Origin: Brachionus plicatilis
Taxonomy: Eukaryota; Rotifera; Eurotatoria; Ploima; Brachionidae
DNA length: 64,000 nt
Direction of reading: 5' to 3'
Assembly: GCA_010279815.1 (NCBI GenBank)
Contig: QEOQ01000508.1
Location: forward strand, 2,917,295 to 2,981,294
In this document: piece by piece, positions 22,316-31,900 of the stretch
Layout of the letters: each line of letters opens with the position of its first letter
Position numbering within the stretch: the stretch's first letter is position 1
The notes under the pieces: model-generated
Database searches by the model: none
What the model was told of the DNA's origin: nothing
What the model saw: only the letters and a program-made list of their open reading frames with translations
Position numbers and translations under genes: made by a program

Positions 22316-22953
22316 TAGTGATGAAATCGAATATGCATATTCAAACCGATATTCGAATAAGTAGCATTTCAAATGAAAATTAGGTTTGAATTTAATTTTT
22401 GAATGTAAATGTTTTTACATAATATACTTGAAAATTAATTTTATTTGAGATAAAAATTGAATCTGTAAAATATTAGAATTAAAATTTGAAAATACAAAAT
22501 TTTTGGATAAAAAACTGAATATAATAAATATTCAATTTAATATTTGAAAATAAAAATTAATCAAGAAAATAATTGATCAAAAATAATTTAATCAAAAAAG
22601 AATTGATTAAATAATTGAATTTCAATTCGATTTGGATATTAAAAGTGTGCCAGATTTTCACCAGTCAACACAACTCTTCTTACATTTTCTGGATTACATT
22701 AGTCCCATCCATCTTACCATGTACCAAAAATAGCTGTTCTGACTTAACCAACGCTACGAGAGTTCAAAAAAAATAAATTTTCAAATACTTAATTTCTCAA
22801 ATATTCTATTCAAATTTAATTTCAAAAATAAGAATAAATCAAATTTAAATTCAAATTTATCTTATATTCAAAATTTTATTTGAATATACTTCTTTTTCAA
22901 TATTTATTCAAGTTTCAATTTGTGTCCAAAAAGCTTATTCGATTTCATCACTA
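22316..22953. mobile_element. hAT-like non-autonomous element with perfect 8-bp target duplication
   Basis: Terminal inverted repeats are TAGTGATGAAATCGAATA (left) and its complement TATTCGATTTCATCACTA pattern at the right (one mismatch at the inner end). TAGNGNTG ends are typical of hAT elements. The flanks GTAAATTA at 22308-22315 and 22954-22961 match exactly over 8 bp. The interior is mostly A/T, apart from a compositionally different segment at about 22646-22765. Confidence 0.88.
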
Positions 22954-23651
22954 GTAAATTAATTTAAAAGAAATCATTATATATCAAAATGAATTTTAAT
23001 CACATAAGAAAGATTATAGTTTTGATTTATAGAAATTTTAAACATGAAAAATGTGACCAGGAAAAGATAATTTTTCTAATTTTTAAAATCAAAAAATGAA
23101 TTTTCTAAATAACGTCAAACTTAGATATAAAAAATAAAAAAAAATTTAACCCATAAATTTTATTTATTAAAAATAATTTTATTTTATTTGATTGGAAAAA
23201 TAAGTGTAGTGTATTTAGGATTATATAATCAATAATTAATTGTTTCCTTTTATTAATCTTTTTTTTTTATAAAATATTCTTTGTTTATAATTTTTTGTTT
23301 TAATAGCATTCTTGGCTGAAAAAAAAATAGCTTAAATTTTTTTAAATTACATTTTTAAAAAATAGAAAATTATTAAAAATTTATAAATTTTTTAATTTTA
23401 CGTCAGCTTTTATCTTTTAATTTAAAGGATTTATTTCTCGATAAACTACTAGCTAAATTTATATAAACGTTTTGTAATAGATATTAAGAAATGCTTTTAA
23501 AAATTTCCAAGAACCAAAACTGGCTGTACTTATCAAATTTGTTGATTGCATTCTTAACTATGTAATTGTAAAGTTTGTTATTTTAGAAATAAAAGTAACA
23601 TTTCATTCATTCTAAAAATATATTAAATATTTTTATTTAAAAAATACAAAA

Positions 23652-24902
23652 ATGAATCGTCTATGCTATTTAGCTTCAATTGGCAAAAGTTCAATTAGAA
23701 TAAACGTGAAATTATTTGATAAACAAAAATATTTTTTAATCAAACTGTCCGATTCGAGTCGATTTTTAGCCTCAACTAGAATTAATTTTGATAAAAATTT
23801 ACAATCAATAAACAATACAGATAAAAATTCGCCACCTCCACCACCAAAAAAAGAAATTTCACCTATTCGAAAATTATTATTTGTCAAGGACTACTTGGAC
23901 CTGCTTATTATTATATTTTTAGCAACTGGTATTTACATCGGCTACAAAAACTCAAAAATTCGGAAAGATCATGAAAAAAAATTCAACATTGAATGGCTTG
24001 ACATTCCCTTCACGAAGCACAAGATTTTCACATGCAACAATTTTTTTTTACCAGAATTTGTGGCCAAAAGTTTGGAAAAATTCAAGCAGTTTGAAGTACG
24101 CCCAGACGATGTTTGGATCGTTAGTTTTCCAAAATCTGGCACAACATGGGTTCAAGAATTGGTTTATTTAATCGAAAACGAGTGCGACTTTAAAAAAGCA
24201 ACCCAAGACTCCATAGAAAATAGATCGCCTTTTTTTGACTACCCGTCACCAGGTCTCAAACATATCCAAAACATAAAATCAAAGAGAATTATAAAAACAC
24301 ATTTGCCGCGTAGCTTTTTGCCCGACGACATCGAAAAAAAAGCCAAAGTCATCTACATAGTTCGTAATCCAAAAGATGTTACGGTTTCTTATTTTCATTT
24401 TACCAATCTATCTACTCAAGCCCAGTTTACTGGTAATTTTTATGACTTTACAAAGTTGTTTATTGAAGGAAAGGTTCCATACGGACCATGGTGGAGTCAT
24501 GTTGATGACTATTTAACCAAAGAAGATGTTCATCTTATTTATTATGAGGATTTGCATACCCGGCCTTTTGAGGTAATCAAAGAATTGAGTAAATATTTAG
24601 GCAAAGATTTGAGTGATGATCAAATAAAATCTATCATCGATTGGTGTTCTTTTGATAAAATGAAAAATAATCCGGCGGTAAATTATGAATGGTATAAAGA
24701 ACTGGGTCTATACAAAAAAAATGGTCACTTCTTCCGAAAAGGTAAAATTGGAGATTGGCTCAACCATTTTGCTGTGGATGATTCTCAGCAAATAGACCTT
24801 ATTGTTGAAAACAAGCTGAAAACTAAGCTTAATTTTAATTATGGAATTTGTGATGAAGATCTTGAAAAAATATATTTAGTTAAGAATACAAAAAGTCTTT
24901 AG
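23652..24902 (+). CDS. SULT-type sulfotransferase with N-terminal membrane anchor
   Basis: Transfers sulfonate from PAPS to hydroxyl or amine acceptors; the substrate is not predictable. A single exon of 416 residues. The SULT fold begins about residue 110 with 5'-phosphosulfate loop PKSGTTW (160-166), catalytic-base region KTHLP (His217), 3'-phosphate site RNPKDVTVSY (238-247, Ser246) and the C-terminal RKGKIGDW signature (362-369). Usual cytosolic SULTs are about 290-300 residues. Here about 110 extra N-terminal residues hold a basic, hydroxylated leader without acidic residues in its first 23 positions, a five-proline run, and one hydrophobic helix (about residues 82-98, DLLIIIFLATGIYIGY) followed by basic residues. 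I infer a membrane-anchored, possibly mitochondrial, enzyme. The first ATG is used; a later Met would remove the leader, but none lies close before the fold. No introns are seen. Confidence 0.92.
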   Translation: MNRLCYLASIGKSSIRINVKLFDKQKYFLIKLSDSSRFLASTRINFDKNLQSINNTDKNSPPPPPKKEISPIRKLLFVKDYLDLLIIIFLATGIYIGYKNSKIRKDHEKKFNIEWLDIPFTKHKIFTCNNFFLPEFVAKSLEKFKQFEVRPDDVWIVSFPKSGTTWVQELVYLIENECDFKKATQDSIENRSPFFDYPSPGLKHIQNIKSKRIIKTHLPRSFLPDDIEKKAKVIYIVRNPKDVTVSYFHFTNLSTQAQFTGNFYDFTKLFIEGKVPYGPWWSHVDDYLTKEDVHLIYYEDLHTRPFEVIKELSKYLGKDLSDDQIKSIIDWCSFDKMKNNPAVNYEWYKELGLYKKNGHFFRKGKIGDWLNHFAVDDSQQIDLIVENKLKTKLNFNYGICDEDLEKIYLVKNTKSL

Positions 24903-24918
24903 CTTTTTTTTTTACTCA

Positions 24919-24924
24919 AATAAA
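24919..24924 (+). promoter_or_regulatory. Polyadenylation signal AATAAA, sulfotransferase
   Basis: AATAAA lies 16 nt after the stop codon, within a short T-rich 3' flank. Confidence 0.5.
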
Positions 24925-24999
24925 CAGTTAAACAATTTTCATTATTTGGTAAAACAATTATTTTATAAAATATAAGTTATCGTAAAGAGATGATATTTC

Positions 25000-25514
25000 G
25001 GCAACTTGAAGTTCGTGATCATTATCAAATGATCAAAACTTAATTCTTTATAGTATTAATAAAAATAATCAAATTAGCTTTTATTATTTTTTTTAAATTA
25101 AACATAAGATGTTTACTAATTTTTTTTAAATTGATTTTTAATTGATTTATCTAAAATCTTTATTTGGAAAACTAAAAAGACAAATTTAAAATCCACATTA
25201 AGGTATCCAAATTAGAACTTTAAATGATATTTAAATATTAATTAAAATATATTACGACAAAAGAAAGTTAAATTTTGAATTTCAAAATTTAAAAATATTG
25301 ATTAAGATTTTATTTTTACTTTAGATAAAAATTCATATAATTTTCTATTTAATTAAAGATTAAACAATTTATGTTTAAAAAATTTTTAGTCATTTATTAT
25401 TAAAACAATGATTAATAATACAATTTTAATAAAATAACATAAAATAAAATAAAATAAAATATTTTAATAAAATTTTGATTTGAAATTTAAATTAATCATG
25501 AACTTCAATTTGTC
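25000..25514. mobile_element. Non-autonomous inverted-repeat element, GGCAAATTGAAGTTT family, copy 3 (divergent)
   Basis: The ends GGCAACTTGAAGTTCGTGATC and, from the right inward, GACAAATTGAAGTTCATGAT are related to copies 1 and 2. The flanks TGATATTTC at 24991-24999 and 25515-25523 match exactly over 9 bp. The interior is A/T-rich with only patchy similarity to the other copies. Confidence 0.78.
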
Positions 25515-27043
25515 TGATATTTCCTACAAAATATTTTAGAACCCTTAAAGAAAGCGAATTAAATTCTATTTGGCTATTTAAATGTATTTTATTAAAGAAA
25601 TAATTGTATATGAATTTTTTTCCTTAAAAAGCAATAGTAAAGTAAATTATTTTGGAAAATTAGATCAACCACAAAAAAAATGCAGCCAAAAAAAATAAAA
25701 AAAATAATTTGGGTAATATTCTCGACGATTTTTAAAGTTTGTCGTTAATTTTTCATTTTTCAAAAATGAGTTAAAATAGGGAAAGAAATAAATTTTTCGA
25801 ACCTTTATTTTAAAGACTTATCTTCAAATAAATATCAATAAAAAAGCTGATATTATTAAAAAAAGTATAAATTTTTCGATTAATATACCGCTAGTTCTAC
25901 AGGTTCAACTTTTTGTAGATTTTTTATATCTTTAAAAAATTAACTAAATTTTTCAACTGTTTTATTTTTTTTTGTTTTTCATGTTGAATTTTTTTTTTTA
26001 ATTAATTGATTTATATAATTAATGTTTAAAAAAAATACGAATTTTTTATAATCTATACTCATATTATTTAATTCTAAAGTCTTTGTTTAGTAAATAAAAA
26101 ATTCAAAGACTTTTGTAGCATACAAATGTATAAAAAAAACGATATAAAACTAACACCCTTGATATTTTCATACCAAAATTAATGACCAGATTTTTGAAAT
26201 ATTCATGAGTATCTTACACTTTATTTTATAATAGCAAAATCATCTTTAAATAAATAATTAATCAAGTAAGCAAAATTAATTCAACCATAATTTTTTTTTT
26301 GAAATTTTTTTAAAAATAAAAAATGAAAACTTAATTTAATCGTTCATATTAAAAGACATTTTACTTTATGACCAAATTTTAATCTAAATCCTGATAAAAT
26401 ATGAATGATTTTTGAAGTACATTTTTGATAAGTGAAAATTCATTAAGAAGTTTTGAATATTTATTCCTTAATCTTTTAATTTTTATTTTGCCTTTTTAAA
26501 TAAGTGAATTGTACATCTGAAAGAATTAGGTGTATTCTTGAAGAATCTTGACTTTTTAATATGGCAAATCGTTAATTATCGAATAAATTTCCTGGATTTT
26601 AATTTTTAGAATGTTTTGGTCATTGGCCCCTGAGTTTCAGGGACGTACAAATAAAAGGGCCCCGGAGTAATCACATTGTTAGTGATCGTTCCGCAGCACC
26701 AGTATAAATTAGTAAAATAGCTTTAATTTCAACTCAATATTAATAAAAAATTTCAAACATATATATACATTACATATTATATGTTTTATAAGATTTTTTC
26801 ATTTAACTTTTAGACTAAATTTTAAAATTATCATAATTTCACAATTTAACATTAGCGACATCTCTAATTATTTGAAAAAAGGACAATATTAAACTAATCC
26901 AACCCAAATATTTAATAAATTTGGAAAATTTTAATTAAATTAAGAATAAAGTATAAAAAAAAGCTCTTTAAAGCCTTTTTTGTTCCAATCAATTATTGAT
27001 TTTGAAATTTTTCCAAAGAGTAAATAAAAAAATTTGTTTTTTC

Positions 27044-27049
27044 TTTATT
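27044..27049 (-). promoter_or_regulatory. Polyadenylation signal (AATAAA on minus strand), STMP1-like gene
   Basis: TTTATT on the plus strand, 31 nt beyond the minus-strand stop codon. Confidence 0.5.
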
Positions 27050-27079
27050 GATTAAAAAAAAAATGTTTTTTAAAAACTG

Positions 27080-27241
27080 TTATTTAGGTTTATCTCCTTT
27101 CTCGTACTGCTTTAAATAATCCTGAAATTTTTTCCATAAATTTTGTGGATCGTCTACCCGTGGTATATCATAGTTCTGACAAGCATAGACTCCAATATAT
27201 GCACCTATACCCAGAAGTACAATGTTCTTCGATAATCCCAT
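27080..27241 (-). CDS. STMP1: STMP1-like mitochondrial transmembrane microprotein (53 residues)
   Basis: ATG at 27241 to TAA at 27080-27082. The peptide starts MGLSKNIVLLGIGAYIGVYA, a single transmembrane helix, followed by CQNYDIPRVDDPQNLWKKF and a charged Lys-rich tail. Small transmembrane protein 1 of vertebrates (47 residues, inner mitochondrial membrane, respiratory chain association) has the same layout: a short hydrophobic N-terminus ending in a YxxQNYDIP motif, then a basic amphipathic tail. Length, topology and the QNYDIP core agree. It has no introns and a polyadenylation signal follows closely. The locus is far less A/T-rich than its flanks, which supports coding. Very small proteins give little alignment, so orthology is probable rather than proven. 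Confidence 0.8.
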   Translation of the reverse strand: MGLSKNIVLLGIGAYIGVYACQNYDIPRVDDPQNLWKKFQDYLKQYEKGDKPK

Positions 27242-27764
27242 TTGAATGCTTAGCTATAATTATTTTCACTAACGATAAAATCGGATAAAATCTTTATATT
27301 AAAGAGTTGGTTTTCTAAATGAAATTTTTCATAAAATATTATTAATTTATTTCATATTAAGTATCTGAAAAGGCTTCTTTCGAAATAAAATGAACAAATG
27401 TTCTAAAAATATTTATTTCATTATCAATGCAAATGTTTACTTGTTACTAACTAAATTCTTGGTTACTAAATTAAATAATTCGCTTAATTAAAAGTAGCCA
27501 AGAAACAGTTTTGAAAAACTTTTAAAAATAGTATCAAAAATTAATTTTTTTTCAATATTAATATAATCTTTTGACCCAAACTGTATCCTATAAAAAAAAA
27601 TATAAAAATTCTCTCTAGATTTTACTTTTTAATAAAAAATAAAACAAATAACCTTTTCTCAGTCAAAAGCAACTATTTTTAAATATTAATGCTAATGAAG
27701 CTTTTAGTTTTCATGGTAGAGATTTCTCTTAAAAAAATGGGACAGGTAATACGGAATAAAAATA

Positions 27765-27890
27765 ATATATATTTCGGAGGCAGTATCATATTTTTGAATT
27801 CAAGATAGATCGAACTGCTGAGTTTTGAAAGACTTTTATTTTATATTTTTAGGTTCTAAAAATGCATTTAAACAAGAAAAAGTATAATCT
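27765..27890 (-). pseudogene. Degenerate fragment of non-LTR retrotransposon ORF
   Basis: The minus strand encodes KVFQNSAVRSIL followed by a frame shift. It aligns with IQVIQNSAVRSILKLKYD at the right end of the window (63890-64000), and DNA identity is high over about 120 bp (GATCGAACTGCTGA shared). Only this short piece is left. Confidence 0.65.
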
Positions 27891-28885
27891 AAAATTTATG
27901 CCTTTAAGAATTTGTATAGATTTCTTAATAGTTTTGATTTTAGTCCACTCTTCTTAGTTAAAAATAAGATAGTTTAAAAAAATACTTTCTTACAATTTTC
28001 AAAAAAAAGATAAGATTTTATTTTTATAAAAATATAATTATATAAAAATTTATTTTTTTAATTTTTATTATTGTATGGTGCACTTTTTCGTCTTTTAATA
28101 AAAATTTTCATAAATTTTGAAAAAGCATCAAAAAGTGTGATGCATCAAATTTATTTAAATAAAAAATAAATGATAATTACTTTAGTAATTTTATTGCATT
28201 TAGATTAAATAGATTACATCAAGCATCAACTTTTAAAATAATTTTTACTAACAAATTTTTGTAGTTAGAGTTTTCATCGAGGTTAAAGGTCTAGAAAAGT
28301 CAAAAGTCAAAGCGGTGACTTTTTGGACAAATTTTGAAAGTCGTAATCTCAATTTTGACTTGGAGTAGTGACTGGTAACTTAAATATAACTCTACTTTTA
28401 ATATTTTTTTAAATAAATTTAGTGTTAGAATTAATAAATTTGAATTCTTCTAACAAGTCAAGACTCGAACTTGAAAAAGTATTGTTCGAAAAAGTATTGA
28501 GTATTGACCGCTATACAAGTACAAGTAGTGGGGACATAATATTCCTTTTTGAAAATTAGTGTTCGATACCTTGGAATCGATTATCCTTTAATAAAATAAA
28601 AAAAAATGATAAAATTTCAAAGATTTTGTTATTTATTTTTGTAGCGAAATTTGCATTATACATCAAATCTATCTTGTAATTTTTATATTAATAAATGATC
28701 ATATAAAATAAGAATGATAATATAAAATCTTGTTAAATTATAATTTAAATAATTTTAAGTATTTGTACAGTAATTGTAATGCCACTGTGTTTTCTTTAAT
28801 TTGAATTCAAAAATAATAAATTATAGTTTTCAGCTTTTTCTGATTGTAAAATTATATAAATCTTTAAAATAAAGCTTGTAAAAAA

Positions 28886-28891
28886 TTTATT
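28886..28891 (-). promoter_or_regulatory. Polyadenylation signal (AATAAA on minus strand), WASHC5
   Basis: TTTATT on the plus strand, about 45 nt beyond the WASHC5 stop. Confidence 0.5.
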
Positions 28892-28933
28892 TAAAAAATT
28901 TTCTGACTAAAAAAAATCGACTAGTTTAAAATA

Positions 28934-31900
28934 TTACGAAATAATGGAATGAACTTGATCAATGACATATCTTGGTAGATAAACTTCCAAAATTTTTCTT
29001 TCCAAACCACTAAAATCCATAAAATCTTCCAAAAAATTTAAAACTTTTGCATTATCGACCGGCAGATCGGTCAATCTTTGACTCGAACTCAAGGCTATAC
29101 CTGATCGAACATATTGTGACAAAATGGAAACAAATTGATTGCGATAATCTGGATTAAATTGTTTCAATAAAGTAATAACACCTGTTATCATGCACACAGA
29201 ATTTGTTAGTGCTACATTAATCATTGGAACATTAGTTGCTGATGTACTCATCGCCGTGGAACTTCCTTTGAATATTGGAACTTAAAAAAAAATAAAATCA
29301 AGTGTTTTTAGATCTAATTAAAAAAAAAATTACCAGTTAGTTTTATCACTGGCAGTTTGCTCAGTTGGGAAAGGGTAAACATGGACATTACAAACGAAAT
29401 TTGTTCCCACTCATTTGTCTTGATATAAATTTTTTTCAATGGTTCACATAAACCAACGCATTCCAAGTACGGATTAAGTTCGTAGATTAGAGGATTTTCT
29501 TCTTCCGGATATGCATTGGTTGGGTCCTCGAAGTGAGCGTTAACTTCTGATAACAAAGCTTGGTTAAACGCTTTTAGTGCGTGGAGCAATTGTTTTGAAT
29601 CGAATTTAGCTTCATTGTTCAATTGATAACATATTTTTGTTCTTAACAACTGCATTTGACCCACTCGTAGAAATATATCCAGTAAAAATGTGAATAATTT
29701 TTGAAATTTATTAAAAATTGAAGAATAAAACTTAATATTTAAACCTTTAGAAAAAAATTAGTCAAAATAGTTTGCCTTGAATATTTAGAAATACTTGAAA
29801 TTGAGTCCAAAGGCTGCATCTGAGACATGCATGTTTTGAACGATTCTTCAATGGCTTTTGAATTCTGTTTTAAATTGTAGTAAATAATCTGCAGGTCTTT
29901 AGTGATCATGAAAGAGAATAATCTATCAATACCATGAAGACCAAAAGAGTTGAGACTTTGTTCCAATTTTTTGAACAGTCTTAAATTAATAACTTCTTCT
30001 TTGGTTTTTAAATCGTACCAGGCGTTTTTTTTCGGCAGGTAATAAGTCATTTTTGGATCAGTCATTCTGAGTATTTCTCTGGCTAGGCGGCCAATAAAAT
30101 TTACACTGGGATCGTTTGGTGCCAAAGGTGGATACACTGGTATTGGTATATTCTTTGACTGATAGATTGATTCAAATTCAAATATTTTTTTCTTGGTGAA
30201 ATTGTTGCATTCTTGCTCAACATGAAAATAGATAATTCTAGAGAATTCTTCTTGCCAAATTCTTAAACCATAAATGTTCACATAATCTTGAATATATTCA
30301 AACGAACGTCGAAATCCGTCTATTTGTTCCGTAAGTTTTTCGAGTTTATTCATTAGTTCAAGACTATTTTTTCCAGTAAACTGAATCTGCGCGTGCAAAG
30401 CCATTGTTATTTGCTTTACCAGTTCTTTTCTAATGCCGTCTTCTAGAAGCTGCTTGGAATCAATGGTAACACAACCCAAGTTGGCCGACTTCATTTGAAG
30501 AATACCTTAGAAGAAAAAGAAAATTTACCAAATAAAATTGGATAAATATTTTAAGTGTTAATTGAATAATTTTACTAAAATTTAGATACAATCCGATTAG
30601 TTTTTATTTTTTTTACCTAATAATTTTGAAAAAAATAAAAAAATTAAGAGTAAAAAAACAAAAATCGGACCATCTTTGTACATTAAAATTTATCTTAGAA
30701 ATTTTTTTTACAAATTTTTAGACTTGTATCTCTTGGACCCTTTTATGATCATTTTTTATTCACAAATATTAGTTAAATATTTCTTTTAATTTTTAAAAAG
30801 AATTGGCTAAAAGTTTGTTTTATTCTATTAAATTAAATTCTAAAAATAAATCTAAATGATTTTTTAAGAAAGTTATTTTGAGCTACAAAGCCTTAAAGAA
30901 ATCAAAGTTCATTTTTTTAAGATAATCGATCTCTAAATATTTTTTGAAAAAATACATTAAATTTTAGATAAAAATCATTTTTTTAACAATGAAAAAACAT
31001 TCTGAAATTAGAATTAAAAATCGATAAGATTTAATTTTTTATTTGATTAAATTGATTTAAAAAAGTAATTAAAGTTTCTTTAAAGTAAAAAAGATGCAGC
31101 ACTAAATTTTATCCTTTGCATATTTAATTTTTCATAAAAGAATATTTTTTTTATTTTTACTGAATTTCAAAAAAGTCAAAATAAGAGCTTTATAAAGAAA
31201 CAAAAGTCAATTATATATTTTTTCAAAATATAAAATATACACAAGGTAGTATTTACTTTATTATTGCTACCCTTTAGGTAAAATCAATCAGAATTTGATC
31301 CAAAAGATGATTGTAATTGAAAAAGAAATATGAATTTCGATATCAAAAGAAACAAGATATTGAATTTAATAAAAGCTAATGAAAGAAATTTTAAGAAATC
31401 GTTTTAAAAAAGCTGCTAAATACAAAATTGTCAAAAAAATAAACCGTATTAAATAAAAAAATTGAAATTTTTTATAAATTGTATTAATTATAAGTTTTTT
31501 CTGAAAATCAAATAGTCTGGACTATTTAAAAATTTTCATTATTTTTAAAGTGTATCTTAAAAAAAAATCTAAAAATCTAATAAAATTTTTTTTTTAATTT
31601 TCAATTCAAATGACTTTTTTAAATTTTCGAAAAAAAATTACTTGAAAACAAACCAAAATTTAAATTTTTTTAGGTGCTTTAAAAAAAATGCATTATTTAA
31701 AAACAAAACAATTAGACTTGGGTTTTTTAAATTTATTTTGACGCGGATATTTTTTTTAACTTTACTTCAAATAAAATGATCACTTGTGTGAAAAATTATT
31801 CTCAAAAAAATTAAAGTGAATAAACTTGACCAGATTTACAGAAAAAAAATGATATTTTAAATTAAAACTACCTTGAGTGTAAAGTGAAATCGAATAAGTC

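Larger units (their letters stand above)
20757..23651. other. Gene-free stretch between RBBP6 and the sulfotransferase
   Basis: AT-rich sequence. It holds a hAT-like MITE (22316-22953) and a more complex patch at about 21380-21600 that may be an unidentified element remnant. No supportable gene. Confidence 0.5.
24903..27079. other. Gene-free stretch between sulfotransferase and STMP1-like gene
   Basis: AT-rich sequence. It contains the inverted-repeat element at 25000-25514 and a short GC-richer patch at about 26620-26700 (CCCCTGAGTTTCAGGGACG, GGGCCCCGGAG) of unknown origin. Confidence 0.5.
27242..28933. other. Gene-free stretch between STMP1-like gene and WASHC5
   Basis: AT-rich sequence. 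It contains a degenerate reverse-transcriptase fragment at 27765-27890 and the end of the WASHC5 transcript. A patch at about 28290-28530 with several GTCAAAAGTC/AAGTCAAGAC motifs may be a repeat. Confidence 0.45.
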
